Notes: generated by a model from the letters alone, not told the origin. Shown: positions 52,229 through 62,546, numbered from the stretch's first letter. The stretch: 64,000 nucleotides of DNA from Bacteroidia bacterium (GCA_022760475.1 JALEFZ010000095.1:124001-188000), one strand, 5' to 3'. Translations and numbers: made by a program.

Positions 52229-52251
52229 TCTCTTATCAAATCAAAAATTTA

Positions 52252-53859
52252 TCAATCAAGGGTCATCCTGAGGTACATCAGATCAGCCTTTCTTTTCTGC
52301 ATGTTCACAGAAAGTCCCGTAAGCCGCTGGCGTGAGAAAAGCATCAAGGAATTGTCATCCATCAAAACACTATGCCTAGGAATAAAATCTATTTTATCCT
52401 TCTTCATGTTACTGATTTCTGTTCTTTTTCCTTCCCCATCATTGTTAATCGAAATCAAAACAGTATTTATTCCTGAGCGAAGGCTATAAGGACGATACTG
52501 AGAGGCAACCTCATCAAAGTCCTTTTCCATGTTTTTCGGATCGTCGTTGTAGACATAATTGTAGGATTCCCCATCCACAAAACCAAAGTAAGACATCCAG
52601 TCCAATTCGTCAATTGGCCCCATGGAGTTCCGCTTAATGCGATGGGTCCACTCGTATTCTCCCTTGGGGGAGATAGAAACAGTCAAAAGATCATCAAAAT
52701 TATAGTAGGTCTTGTAACTGGTTCTGGTCTTTGTGTCCCCTGTGGCTCCATTTCGGGTAGTGGTGGTAGAAGCCTTTTTAAAGGTCGAATATTGCTCAAA
52801 ACTGAGGTACACCCTCCCCGATGGAGTGGTACTAATTTCCCTTAGCAATAGGTCATCAATGCCATCAGGTCGCCTACTCCTTTGCTTTTTCCCAGGCTTG
52901 GGTTCAGGAGTCCTGTCTATATAATCTTCTTCAAAATTCTCGGATAGTTGGTAAACAAAATTGTTATCCTTCAAATTGAAAACGCCTGTGTAAAATCCAT
53001 CTACAACATAAGAGGAATAGCCATCATTGGCCCTTCTCTGAGACGCAATGATGATGTTATTTTCATCCATCACCCTCAAAAGACAATAGCGATACCCATC
53101 ATCTAATCCATAATTCAATTCTTCCTGAGTTATCAGATTTCCGTCAGAACTGTAACCATATAGGGTACATGCCTTCCCCTCTTTTGACTCTGTCTCAGCA
53201 AAGTATAGTTTGCCATCATTTGTCACTGCCGGAAAACTGGTATATGAACCATCTTTTACCTCGTGAATAAATGACCCCAATAATCCAATACTTGAGTCAA
53301 ACACCAATAGTTGCTCCCCTTCAGCTTGGTCAATCAAGTATTGACTCACAGTAAAATACTTTTTATTCGGAGATTGAATGACAGAAAAAGCACCGTAATT
53401 ACCTCGCCCCCTAGATTCTGAAAAATCCAGCTCTGCAATCTTTTTCAAATCATCGTTGAGAACCAGATTTTTTTGATCAAGCGTTTGGACAAATAAATAG
53501 TGTATTTTCTTTTTCATATTGGGGAAAGAAGTAAATACATAAATCTTGTCGTTCATGCTCATCGCAGAAACAAATAGCAGGTCAGATTTGTCCCTTTCCA
53601 GTTTAAGCTGGTTGGTAGCCATGATCTTCAAATCCGGTCTTAGTTTGTCGACAAAGCAGTCCTGAAAATTTGTACGGAATTTTCCAGTTTCTCTAAAGGC
53701 AAAAAATCCCTCTGATGTTTGGAGAACTTCCTCCAGATGCTGATAGCCCTTACCTTCAAAAATTGTAGACTTAGTAAGGTTCTGCCCTACCAAGGGCTGG
53801 ATAATAGCAGATAAAATAAAGAGCGCGAAAAGTTTAGTTAGATGTCTAGTTGTTTTCAT
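52252..53859 (-). CDS. Exported protein of unknown function
   Basis: About 535 residues with a signal peptide (MKTTRHLTKLFALFILSAII then QPLVGQ). The start is placed at this Met (53857-53859) because 20 further in-frame upstream residues would spoil the signal. The mature part is rich in beta strands with recurrent aromatic and glycine turns (for example DGKLYFAETESKEG, DNSLMLFSRQRLTG), which could be a propeller, but no family was recognised. A basic segment EPKPGKKQRSRRPDG lies in the middle. A beta-barrel gene ends 19 bp upstream, so the two are co-transcribed and probably work together in the envelope. Confidence 0.6.
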   Translation of the reverse strand: MKTTRHLTKLFALFILSAIIQPLVGQNLTKSTIFEGKGYQHLEEVLQTSEGFFAFRETGKFRTNFQDCFVDKLRPDLKIMATNQLKLERDKSDLLFVSAMSMNDKIYVFTSFPNMKKKIHYLFVQTLDQKNLVLNDDLKKIAELDFSESRGRGNYGAFSVIQSPNKKYFTVSQYLIDQAEGEQLLVFDSSIGLLGSFIHEVKDGSYTSFPAVTNDGKLYFAETESKEGKACTLYGYSSDGNLITQEELNYGLDDGYRYCLLRVMDENNIIIASQRRANDGYSSYVVDGFYTGVFNLKDNNFVYQLSENFEEDYIDRTPEPKPGKKQRSRRPDGIDDLLLREISTTPSGRVYLSFEQYSTFKKASTTTTRNGATGDTKTRTSYKTYYNFDDLLTVSISPKGEYEWTHRIKRNSMGPIDELDWMSYFGFVDGESYNYVYNDDPKNMEKDFDEVASQYRPYSLRSGINTVLISINNDGEGKRTEISNMKKDKIDFIPRHSVLMDDNSLMLFSRQRLTGLSVNMQKRKADLMYLRMTLD

Positions 53860-53878
53860 ATGATTGCTAAAATTAATG

Positions 53879-54514
53879 TTAAAGCCTTGTACCAAGAGAA
53901 AGCGAGAACATGTAGGCAAATCCAGGAATCAGTTCTCGCTCAGCCGAGACAGGAGATTCTACATTCTTGATCAATACACCTAAACCTATACATGGCTCCA
54001 CATAGAACCTGTCTCCCAAAGAATTAACAATGCCATAACCCATCAAAAAATCGTGTATGGCAGTTCTTCCATCAGTGGGATTGTCATCGCTAAATTGGTA
54101 TAGCGTCCTTCGGTAAGTCAAAGAATAATACGATCCATCAGGAATTTGGGAGCTTCCTTCCAGGTAGTAAAACTTCAAATCCCCCCTTAAAATGAAGCCT
54201 GAAGTCGGGGCTGAATTGATTTTCCTTTCAACAAAATCTTCACCTACCAATTCAATTGGGGTGGGAATGTTATAAGGCAAAACCGGACCAACCCCAAGTT
54301 GTATTGACATTCTCCTGAAAAGAGACCTCTCGTAAATGAGGACAAAATGGTTATGTAAAATTGGAGCTACGTCAATCTTGAGTAAGTGAATACTTGAAGA
54401 CATACCTCCATCGTCAAAGTATTCATCAAGATTAGTGGAATCTACCTGAGCGGTAAGGGGGATTTGTAAAAGGCAAAGGAATGCCAACACCCCCAAAAAT
54501 TTTGTGGTTTTCAT
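53879..54514 (-). CDS. Predicted outer-membrane beta-barrel protein
   Basis: A 211-residue protein with a signal peptide (about 1-22, ending PLTAQ) and alternating amphipathic strands. It ends in a typical barrel-closing strand (FAYMFSLSLGTRL). Repeated lines such as HNHFVLIYERSLFRRMSIQLGVGPVL and DRFYVEPCIGLGVLIKN suggest an OmpW/PorT-like small barrel. The ligand and role are unknown. It precedes the unknown exported protein gene and is divergent from another exported-protein gene. Confidence 0.65.
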   Translation of the reverse strand: MKTTKFLGVLAFLCLLQIPLTAQVDSTNLDEYFDDGGMSSSIHLLKIDVAPILHNHFVLIYERSLFRRMSIQLGVGPVLPYNIPTPIELVGEDFVERKINSAPTSGFILRGDLKFYYLEGSSQIPDGSYYSLTYRRTLYQFSDDNPTDGRTAIHDFLMGYGIVNSLGDRFYVEPCIGLGVLIKNVESPVSAERELIPGFAYMFSLSLGTRL

Positions 54515-54741
54515 TCTGTGCTTAATATTTATTCAAGTGTATACCTTTATCCAGAATTTTTCAAGAAAAATCTTACTTTTTTTGACCTCAGCAGTTTAAA
54601 ATACGTTGCTATTTTTAAGGAATTGGAAGTTTTTTTGGGAGCTAATTATTATTAGCAACTCTGTATATTGACTAGTCTTAAAAAAAGAATTTGATTAGAT
54701 GTTCTTTGTGGATAAAAAGAAACCATTTAACACAAATCGAT

Positions 54742-55527
54742 ATGCCTAAAGCTGTACTACTGTTGTTATTTTCATTTACCCTCCTCACTACTTTTGCCCA
54801 GGAGGAGGAGTTACCCATGCCAGAAGATGATGCTGAGGAACTAGCCAAAAGGGAAAGAGAGCTACACTCAATTCCAAATGTAGATGGGGATTACCGACCG
54901 GAATTCAATTTGCTCATCAGCGAATCTACCCGGCAGAATATTTTTTCCTTTGACAACCGTTATCAAGGTGTCCAGGGAAGCCCATATTGGGTTTCTGATT
55001 GGACAAGGGGAGACATCCAATTGGAAAGTGGAACCTGGGTAAGGGGAATTCCCATGAAATACGATGTATTTAGGGATCAAATCCTGGTATATTACAATGG
55101 GACCATCCATCCCCTGTTTAATGAGACCATCAAGGGATTCAACCTAACGGTCAAAGGCAAAACTTATAGGATGAAACGTAGGGAAATAGACTGGATTGTA
55201 GGGGTATTCCCCCATGACTTTTCAGAAATTCTTTATGAAGGAGAAAAGCATCAGTTCTATTATCAACCCCATAAGAAATTCATGAAGGCCAATTTCAAAG
55301 GGCCCTACAATATGGGCCAACCATACGATGAGTTCAAGGATACAGGCTACTACCTCTTCTCCAAGGATGGTAAATACTTCACCAAGTTCAAGCTATCCAA
55401 AAGAGCCTTGTACAAGAATTTCCCAAACGTAAAAACTGAAATCAGAAAGCACATCAAAGCCAATAAGATTAAAGTCGGAACTGTAGAAGGAATGGTTGAG
55501 GTAATGGAGTTTCTCGAAAATGGTTGA
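54742..55527 (+). CDS. Exported protein of unknown function
   Basis: About 261 residues. I start at the ATG at 54742, which gives a clean signal peptide (MPKAVLLLLFSFTLLTTFAQ); 17 in-frame upstream codons would put a basic, unlike segment in front. After an acidic linker (EEEELPMPEDDAEELAKRE) comes a beta-rich domain with GSPYWVSDWTRGDIQLESG and YDVFRDQILVYYNG, a pattern I recall from many uncharacterised Bacteroidota proteins. The tail is lysine-rich and helical. No function can be given. Confidence 0.6.
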   Translation: MPKAVLLLLFSFTLLTTFAQEEELPMPEDDAEELAKRERELHSIPNVDGDYRPEFNLLISESTRQNIFSFDNRYQGVQGSPYWVSDWTRGDIQLESGTWVRGIPMKYDVFRDQILVYYNGTIHPLFNETIKGFNLTVKGKTYRMKRREIDWIVGVFPHDFSEILYEGEKHQFYYQPHKKFMKANFKGPYNMGQPYDEFKDTGYYLFSKDGKYFTKFKLSKRALYKNFPNVKTEIRKHIKANKIKVGTVEGMVEVMEFLENG

Positions 55528-55542
55528 TTAGGCTAAACGCCC

Positions 55543-55586
55543 AATTAAAAAGGCCGTAAATCTCAGGATTTACGGCCTTTTTAATT
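55543..55586. terminator. Bidirectional terminator between convergent genes
   Basis: A perfect 20-bp stem centred on a TCAG loop; core arms are AAAAAGGCCGTAAATC and GATTTACGGCCTTTTT. T-tracts occur on both strands, so it can end both the exported-protein gene and the amidohydrolase gene. Confidence 0.9.
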
Positions 55587-55598
55587 ATGTCATAATTA

Positions 55599-58500
55599 TT
55601 AGTTCCTCACTCCTGGTAGCCCCATGCTGGGAGCTCCTGAATTATCGAAAAACAGCCCTGCCTTTTTTTGTTGAGGATATACCTCATCGAGGGTATTCCC
55701 ATCGTAAAGCCTGCCGTTTTTCATCACCTTGTCAATGGTATTGGTATTTCTTAGATCTTTAAGGGGGTCTTCATTCAGAATGACCAAATCAGCCAACTTA
55801 CCAACTTCGATTGATCCCAAATCCTTATCCAAGCCAATTGACCTTGCTCCTAAAATGGTGGCTACTTTCAATGCATCGTGCTCATCCATTCCTCCTGAAG
55901 CTACTGCCCATAGTTCCCAATGATACCCGAGCCCTTGTAATTGCCCATGAGAGCCGACACCTGCCAGGCCTCCAGCTTCCACAATATGCTTCACCGTTTC
56001 AGAATGTTTCTTGAATACATGCTCCTCATCCATGAACCATCCCGGACGGCGACGAGTCTTTTCATCCAACTCCTTTTTAGGGGTAAAATAATTCAGTTTT
56101 TTGTCATATTGCGGGTTTTCCCTCGAATAGAAGTAGTTTTCTGCCCAAGGGCCTCCATAGGCTACCAAGAGCGTGGGCGTTACACACATCTCAGCCTCTG
56201 CGATAAGTTTTATCACATCATCATAGATGGGATAGATTGGCAAGGCATGCTCATGACCAGGGTAACCATCCAGTAATTGGGTGAAGTTGAGTTTGATATC
56301 CAGCCCTCCCTCTGTTGTAGGCATCAACCCTTGCTCTTTGGCAGCCTTGATGATCCACTGTCTATGTTGGCGGTTTCCTGTCAGGTACATCTTGATCGTC
56401 TTTGTATCATAATACTCAGAATACTGCTTTAGCACCTGTTTGGTCTGCTTGTAGCTCTGTAGGTTGTAAGCCCAGAAACCTACCCCAGGGCCTGTAGAGT
56501 AAATCCTTGGCCCGGGAATCATGCCTGTCTCTACCATGTCTTCATAAGTCAGAACGTCCGTAGTAGCGGTCTGTGGGTCTCTGGTCGTAGTAACGCCATA
56601 TGCTAAATTAGCCGCATAAATCCAGACTTTGTTTTTGTGTAAGCCCCAGTTTGGCCACATATGGGCATGGGTATCTACAAAGCCAGGAACAATGGTCTTA
56701 CCACTCATGTCCTTACTTTCATAATCACCTTGAATGTCAAGGCTTCCGCTTTCTCCAACAGCCTTAATACGGTTATTTTCAATGAAAATATCGCCCTTTT
56801 CAAGGATCTCATCTCCCTTCATGGTGATGACTTTGGCTCCTTTCAACAATACCCTTCCCTTCGGGGTATCTCTCCCTAATTTGACTACAATGCGCTGTTC
56901 TTTTGCTTTGTAGCCTTCATCCTTCTCATCTTCTTTATCTTTAGAGGAATCCTTCTTTTTCTTTTTGCCATTTTTTTCAGCTTCCTTCTCCGCCTTTTTC
57001 TTGGCTGCCAGCTCTTTTTTGATCTTGTCAGCCTCTTCAAAATTATAGGAGAAATATGCATTTCCAAGGCTCCAATGGGCCTCGCTTCCATCTGCATTCC
57101 AGTGGGGAAACTCACCTCCAAGGAAAGTAAGTTTACTTGAGGGGAAGGAGGAGGCCGCCGGCTTGGCCACATTGATGGAAGGGACATCCTTACCTGTCAA
57201 TGGAAGGCTTACCCGATAGATCTCATTGTTGATCTTGGCAAGGACATGCTTTCCATCTGGAGAAAGATTCATCTGTGAGGCACTGGAAGGCTTTTTCTTG
57301 GGTTCTGAAGCTGTCGCCATGAGCATACAGCTGTGCTCATGAAACAGTGCCGGATAGGTTGTGATCCCCGTTACTTTCAAATGCTGACGCTCATCGGTTC
57401 CATCCCAGCGGACTGATAAAAGGCCTTTTTGACCATGATTCAGGTAAATTCTCTCCGAGCCCTTGATGAAATGGGCATTGTACCTGTCGTGGGTGTTGTC
57501 AATCACAGTTATGTCTCCACCGTTTGCATTTATCCAGCAAAACTCCTGAGTTGTGCCGAATGAGAAAGGATTGATTGCATTGATATAGTTTTGAGCTGGT
57601 CCTTTGGTAAACAAAATCCTATTGGTGTTGGGATCCCATACCGGCGATATATAATATCCATCTTCTTGACTCAGTTTTACAGGATCGCCTCCAGCTTGGC
57701 TTGAAACCTTGTACAGGTTGCCTCCATTTCCTTCCCAGCTCACAAAAGCAATTTCCTTTCCATCAGGACTCCATGTAGGCATTGCTTCAGTAAAATCATT
57801 ACGGGTAAGACGAGCGATGTTGCTTCCATTCACATCCGAGACATAAAGGCGGTTAAGTGCAGTAAAAACAACCCTTTTTCCATCAGGGGAAATTTGAGGA
57901 TCACGGATTTGAGTAACGTCCATCAGGGAGTCATCGGAAACACGGTAATCAAAATGTACCTGAGGGCCGTATTCAATGGTTGCCTCTACTTCGAATGGAA
58001 TTTCACTTGCCTCCCCATTTTCAATGTTAATTTTATGGATTTTTCCACCATAAGAGGCAATCAAAAACCTGGAATCAGGAGTGAAGCTCATGGCAGGGTA
58101 TACCCCAAGTGGGGCGATAGACTCCTGGTCATCCCTCTGTACGGGATAGGCCAGCCAATCTTCTTTTCCTGTAACCAAATTCCTCTTGATCAATCCGGTT
58201 TTGGCGTTATAACGGGTGCCATAAACCAGGTAATTCCCATCGGGAGAAAGTGTGGGTGAAAACGCTGATCCATAGCGGTTGGTTCTATTTTCTACTTCAC
58301 TGGTTTTCCTATCCAGGGTAGCAATTTGATATTGGGGCATCTGGGCATTGTAATGCCAGGCACTCATCCTATGGGCAAACCAGATATAGTTGGGATCTTT
58401 CCCAAATGCGGGCTCTACCATTTTAAGGTTATCGGGCTTCTTGAGGAGTTGTGCTCCACGCCCTCCGTCTTTGTGATAAATGTGCAGCTTCAGGTTCCTG

Positions 58501-58976
58501 ATCCCCTTGGAAGCTATGATGTAATCACCATCGGGAGTCCATTCTGCTGATTGGTAATGCTGGTCTTTGTCCTTGGTAACCTGTTTCCATTCTTTGGATT
58601 CCAATTCATAAGTCCAAATGTTTTCTGAACCTGACTTGTCGGTGGTCATCACCAGGCTTTTGCCGTCAGGACTAAATTTTGGATGGGTCTCATAAGAGAG
58701 CCCTCCAATCACTTGCTCAGCTTTTCCCCCTTCGATGGGAAGCATGTAGACATCACCAAGCATATCGAAAACGAGTTTTTTCCCATCAGGAGAAACGTCA
58801 AGGCTCATCCATGTGCCCTGATTGGTTTTCAACTTGTAGGATCTCTTGGGCTCCAAAGGCAACTCCTTGGTAGCCTTTTTATCTTCGCCATCCTTTTTCT
58901 TGCCTTTTTTCTGGGCAAAAAGCGCCCAAGGCAACAACAAACAGAATAGTAGTGTAATTAGTCGAGGTTTATTCAT
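55599..58976 (-). CDS. Exported TolB/PD40 propeller fused to an amidohydrolase
   Basis: An 1125-residue protein with a signal peptide (about 1-21). Residues about 50-640 contain repeated WD40-like PD40 blades (SPDGKRVVFTALNRLYVSDV, PTWSPDGKEIAFVSWEG). A lysine/glutamate-rich linker (about 650-700) separates them from a C-terminal amidohydrolase (about 715-1105) with the HxH metal motif DTHAHMWPNW near 768 and a late GSHGQLQGLGYHWELW containing histidine ligands. Such fusions are common in Bacteroidota and are probably periplasmic hydrolases of peptides or cyclic amides; the substrate is unknown. It stands alone between terminators. Confidence 0.85.
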   Translation of the reverse strand: MNKPRLITLLFCLLLPWALFAQKKGKKKDGEDKKATKELPLEPKRSYKLKTNQGTWMSLDVSPDGKKLVFDMLGDVYMLPIEGGKAEQVIGGLSYETHPKFSPDGKSLVMTTDKSGSENIWTYELESKEWKQVTKDKDQHYQSAEWTPDGDYIIASKGIRNLKLHIYHKDGGRGAQLLKKPDNLKMVEPAFGKDPNYIWFAHRMSAWHYNAQMPQYQIATLDRKTSEVENRTNRYGSAFSPTLSPDGNYLVYGTRYNAKTGLIKRNLVTGKEDWLAYPVQRDDQESIAPLGVYPAMSFTPDSRFLIASYGGKIHKINIENGEASEIPFEVEATIEYGPQVHFDYRVSDDSLMDVTQIRDPQISPDGKRVVFTALNRLYVSDVNGSNIARLTRNDFTEAMPTWSPDGKEIAFVSWEGNGGNLYKVSSQAGGDPVKLSQEDGYYISPVWDPNTNRILFTKGPAQNYINAINPFSFGTTQEFCWINANGGDITVIDNTHDRYNAHFIKGSERIYLNHGQKGLLSVRWDGTDERQHLKVTGITTYPALFHEHSCMLMATASEPKKKPSSASQMNLSPDGKHVLAKINNEIYRVSLPLTGKDVPSINVAKPAASSFPSSKLTFLGGEFPHWNADGSEAHWSLGNAYFSYNFEEADKIKKELAAKKKAEKEAEKNGKKKKKDSSKDKEDEKDEGYKAKEQRIVVKLGRDTPKGRVLLKGAKVITMKGDEILEKGDIFIENNRIKAVGESGSLDIQGDYESKDMSGKTIVPGFVDTHAHMWPNWGLHKNKVWIYAANLAYGVTTTRDPQTATTDVLTYEDMVETGMIPGPRIYSTGPGVGFWAYNLQSYKQTKQVLKQYSEYYDTKTIKMYLTGNRQHRQWIIKAAKEQGLMPTTEGGLDIKLNFTQLLDGYPGHEHALPIYPIYDDVIKLIAEAEMCVTPTLLVAYGGPWAENYFYSRENPQYDKKLNYFTPKKELDEKTRRRPGWFMDEEHVFKKHSETVKHIVEAGGLAGVGSHGQLQGLGYHWELWAVASGGMDEHDALKVATILGARSIGLDKDLGSIEVGKLADLVILNEDPLKDLRNTNTIDKVMKNGRLYDGNTLDEVYPQQKKAGLFFDNSGAPSMGLPGVRN

Positions 58977-59207
58977 GTGTAAATAATTTTAGAATAGAAA
59001 TATAAAGAACAATACACTCGTATTGAACCGAGGATCAATAACTTAGGAAGATAATTTTAGACAAATGGTAGAAATATCAAGATTTACAGCTACTCAAAAA
59101 CCCGAATGCTTTACCTTAAGCCTGATCTTGCTAAGAGTTGAATCAAGTTTAACAAATAGTAAAGGGATTTAGTAATTTCTCTATCACCATACATTTCTGT
59201 TATAATT

Positions 59208-61337
59208 ATGAAAAAAACCGGATTCTTACTGATTTTTATTGGAGTGATCCTCTTTAACCAAACTTTAATTGGCCAGGAGACTCGTTTCTTTATGCCCAAG
59301 GAGATTCAAAAAGCCTATTCCAATGGAACACGCTCCTATGATGGAAAACCCGGTGAAAAATACTGGCAAAATACCGTTGACTATGACATAGATGTAGAGG
59401 TCATTCCAGGAGAGAGGACATTAAAAGGAAAGGCGAGCATCACTTACACAAACAATAGCCCGGACGAGTTGAATTCGATCATCATTCGACTTTATCAAGA
59501 TGTATTTCGAAAGGCCAACCCAAGGGCGCAACGAGTGTCAGAGGAAGACATCAATGATGGAGTCATCATTAAGAAGTTGATCATCGGAGAAACTGAAATT
59601 GACTTGAACAATCGCAGAACCATTCGAAGGCAAAACTCCAACATGAGGGTAAGCCTCTCCAGCCAGCCCATCCCTGCGGGGGCAAAGCAAAATTTCGAGC
59701 TAGAATGGGAATCGAAAGTCCCCCTTACCACAGTAAGGGGAGGTGCCTACGACAGCACGTCCTTTTTTGTATCCTACTGGTATCCTCAAATTGCTGTCTA
59801 CGACGATGTCTTCGGTTGGGACAACCTCGCCTACGACTTGAGTACCGAGTTTTATAATAACCTGTCCAATTTCGATGTCAGGATCACTGCGCCAGACAGC
59901 TTTGTCGTACTTTCTACGGGAGTGCTTCAAAATCCCGATGAGATCATGGAGGGTAAAATCCTTGAACGTTTCAACCAGGCCAAGACCTCCACTGAAACCA
60001 TTAGCATCATTGATGAAAAGAACCTGGAAGGAACTTATCATTTCAAATCAGGAAGCTGGAACTATAAGGCTGATGAGGTCACCGATTTTGCATTTTGCTT
60101 GAGCGACCACTACTGCTGGGATGCAGCCAATCAAAAAATCGAAGACCGCAATGTCTTCGTCAATTCTTTTTATCCTCAGGTAATGCGCCAACGCGCCAAT
60201 CAGTTGACTTCGATTCAGCAAAAAACGATGAAACACTTCTCTGAATCAGTGCCTGGAATTCCTTACCCTTATCCTGAGTTTACCACCTTTGTAGCCATTG
60301 GAGGGGGTGGCATGGAGTATCCCATGATGGCCAACAATGGCAACCCGGGGCTGGGAGTAACCGTCCACGAAATGTTTCATACCTATTTCCCCATGTATGT
60401 TCGAATCAATGAGAAGCGATTTGCATGGATGGATGAAGGTTGGGCAGACTTTACGACCGGCTTCGTCATCAGGAGGTTTTTCCAGGAAGATGAAAAGGAA
60501 GCCTTTTTTGGCACCTTTGCAGGACAGGTGCAAGGCACCATGGGATCGCTGAGTGATTTACCCCTCATTACCTCCACCCAATTTATGGACAACAGCAACT
60601 ATGGCTATGCATCCTATCCCTTGCCAGCCTTTCTGTACTCCATTCTTTATGATGAACTGGGAGAAGAGACATTCATGAAGTGTTGGCAGGAATATATCCG
60701 ACGCTGGGCCAAAAAATCGCCAACACCCTATGATTTCTTTTACACCTTTGAAAATGTATCCGGACAAGATCTGAGCTGGTTTTGGAAACCATGGTTCTTC
60801 AACTACGGAAATGTAGATGTAAGCATTGCTTCTTTCAAAAAGGGCAAACTGATAGTCAATCGAAATGCAAGTCGTCCCACTCCTATCAGTTTATTGATCA
60901 ATTATGAAGATGGAACTAGCAAAACGGAAAACTTTAAGGCAGGAAACTGGAAAGACAGCGATGAGTTCACCACCAAAGTTGACAATTATAAGGAGGTCAA
61001 AAATATAATAGTCAATTATAACCTTCCTGATAACAACCTATTGGACAACTGTTATCCAAGTCTCCAGGAGCAGTATGGCGAATTCACCATACAAGATGAG
61101 ATGTTAGGTGCTTATGCCATCAATGAATTTAGAGGCTTTGACATTTGGATCAGAAACAAGGATGGTGTGGTCTATGCGGAGGTTCCTGGTTTCTTCGGAG
61201 CTTACATGATCCCCATTTCTGCGACAGAGTTTGTAGGATTGGATGGAGTAACGAAACTTACCTTTACCAAGGAAGGGAGCAAGTACAAGAGCCTTAAGCT
61301 CTCATCCCCGTCAAATACCATAACCGCAGACAAATAA
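59208..61337 (+). CDS. Secreted M1-family aminopeptidase
   Basis: A 709-residue protein with a signal peptide (about 1-22, ending TLIGQE). The zinc site is H387-E-M-F-H391 with E410 in MDEGWADF, giving HExxH-x18-E of gluzincins. The exopeptidase motif GxMEN appears as GGGMEYP (N replaced by Y), which may change amino-terminal recognition. The N-terminal beta domain and C-terminal region complete the M1 layout. It probably acts in the periplasm or outside the cell. A terminator follows 23 bp after the stop. Confidence 0.9.
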   Translation: MKKTGFLLIFIGVILFNQTLIGQETRFFMPKEIQKAYSNGTRSYDGKPGEKYWQNTVDYDIDVEVIPGERTLKGKASITYTNNSPDELNSIIIRLYQDVFRKANPRAQRVSEEDINDGVIIKKLIIGETEIDLNNRRTIRRQNSNMRVSLSSQPIPAGAKQNFELEWESKVPLTTVRGGAYDSTSFFVSYWYPQIAVYDDVFGWDNLAYDLSTEFYNNLSNFDVRITAPDSFVVLSTGVLQNPDEIMEGKILERFNQAKTSTETISIIDEKNLEGTYHFKSGSWNYKADEVTDFAFCLSDHYCWDAANQKIEDRNVFVNSFYPQVMRQRANQLTSIQQKTMKHFSESVPGIPYPYPEFTTFVAIGGGGMEYPMMANNGNPGLGVTVHEMFHTYFPMYVRINEKRFAWMDEGWADFTTGFVIRRFFQEDEKEAFFGTFAGQVQGTMGSLSDLPLITSTQFMDNSNYGYASYPLPAFLYSILYDELGEETFMKCWQEYIRRWAKKSPTPYDFFYTFENVSGQDLSWFWKPWFFNYGNVDVSIASFKKGKLIVNRNASRPTPISLLINYEDGTSKTENFKAGNWKDSDEFTTKVDNYKEVKNIIVNYNLPDNNLLDNCYPSLQEQYGEFTIQDEMLGAYAINEFRGFDIWIRNKDGVVYAEVPGFFGAYMIPISATEFVGLDGVTKLTFTKEGSKYKSLKLSSPSNTITADK

Positions 61338-61360
61338 TCCAGGCCATTTCGATGGGATGA

Positions 61361-61400
61361 AGAAAAGAGGTCATCTAATCATTTAGATGACCTCTTTTCT
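61361..61400 (+). terminator. Intrinsic terminator of the M1 peptidase gene
   Basis: A perfect 18-bp stem (AGAAAAGAGGTCATCTAA with TTAGATGACCTCTTTTCT) and a TCAT loop, followed by TTAGATTTAT. Confidence 0.85.
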
Positions 61401-61455
61401 TTAGATTTATCTTGATACCAGAACTTTTTATCTGATTATGACCTAAAACAAGTTA

Positions 61456-61947
61456 ATGAACCCCAAGCTGAAAAGATTCTTTCGAGCTTTTGCCTTCCTG
61501 GGAATTGCCATCGTCTCCTTATCCCATATAGACTACTTATATAGGATAGACCTCAAAAATTGTTACAAAGTGTATGGACGAATCTCCTCTATCGAAAAGG
61601 TCTATAGAGATGGAGGTGGTTATAGGTTGTTTTTAGAAGATGGAAGTGAGTTCAGAATTCAGGGACAAGCATCCAAAGCAATAGCCCATCCCCAATTTGA
61701 ATATTTCGTTGTTATAGGTGCAGAGGTGGAATTGTATATTCTCCAAAATTCTTACCAGGGTATGATTGAAAAGTTGAATCGGTATAAAAACCCCGTTCAG
61801 ATGAGTAGTCAAGGGATAGCTATTCTACAAATAGAAAGCCTTAAAAAACAGCTTTGGTACCTCCCCTACCTAAGCATCATTCTAGCAATCCTGTTTCTCA
61901 TTTTGGGAGGGGGCGAAATTGCTTTCGCATTAAAAAAGGACCAATAG
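61456..61947 (+). CDS. Small two-helix membrane protein of unknown function
   Basis: A 163-residue protein with one N-terminal membrane segment (about 10-28) and one near the C-terminus (about 138-158, LPYLSIILAILFLILGGGEI). Between them is a small beta-rich domain (NCYKVYGRISSIEKVYRDGG onward) like an OB- or SH3-type module in the periplasm. No family was recognised. It is followed after 95 bp by the ClbS/DfsB-like gene on the same strand. Confidence 0.6.
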   Translation: MNPKLKRFFRAFAFLGIAIVSLSHIDYLYRIDLKNCYKVYGRISSIEKVYRDGGGYRLFLEDGSEFRIQGQASKAIAHPQFEYFVVIGAEVELYILQNSYQGMIEKLNRYKNPVQMSSQGIAILQIESLKKQLWYLPYLSIILAILFLILGGGEIAFALKKDQ

Positions 61948-62042
61948 TCAAAATATTTGTCAAGGATCATCGGCTTTATGGGTGTTTATCATACGACTTA
62001 CCAAATTTGTTTTATTTTTTGGTGATCAACACCAATAATCCT

Positions 62043-62546
62043 ATGCCCAGGCCAAAGAATAAAGAAGAATTGCTTCTGGCAAGTCAAACCAGCTTCGATG
62101 CCTTGATGAGTTGGATCGAGGAACTTCCCGGGGAAGAACGAAATAGAGAATTCCCTCCTGGAACCATGAACCGAAACATCAGGGATGTATTGGGACATTT
62201 ATACCATTGGCAACTGATGATGAAGTCCTGGCATGACATTGGGCAGAAAGGAGGAAAACCACCCATGCCTGCCGAAGGCTACAATTGGAAAACAGTCCCA
62301 GCGCTCAATAGAAAAATTCATGAAACTTATCGCACAAGCTCTTTAAATGAATTAAAAGAGTGGTTGAATAAGACACATATGGAAATGCACAAGATCATGG
62401 AATTGTACAGTCATGAGGAATTATTTAAAAAGAAAAGGTATAAGTGGACTGGCAGCACTTCCTTGGCAGCATATCTGATTTCTGCTACCTCCAGTCATTA
62501 TATGTGGGGGCTTAAATTGATAAAAAAACAATTGGCTAAAAAATAA
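62043..62546 (+). CDS. ClbS/DfsB family four-helix bundle protein (DinB-like fold)
   Basis: A 167-residue protein. The start MPRPKNKEELLLASQTSFDA is the usual N-terminus of ClbS/DfsB (DUF1706) proteins. Other marks are RNIRDVLGHLYHWQLMMKSW and TSSHYMWGLKLIKKQ. ClbS itself is a cyclopropane hydrolase that protects against the genotoxin colibactin; most relatives have no known role, and no colibactin-like cluster is present. A long in-frame extension upstream to 61854 overlaps the preceding gene and is rejected. Confidence 0.85.
   Translation: MPRPKNKEELLLASQTSFDALMSWIEELPGEERNREFPPGTMNRNIRDVLGHLYHWQLMMKSWHDIGQKGGKPPMPAEGYNWKTVPALNRKIHETYRTSSLNELKEWLNKTHMEMHKIMELYSHEELFKKKRYKWTGSTSLAAYLISATSSHYMWGLKLIKKQLAKK

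Noticed and set aside
61854-62042. A 63-codon in-frame extension of the ClbS/DfsB gene
   Set aside because: It overlaps the preceding gene in another frame, and the family's usual N-terminus starts at 62043.
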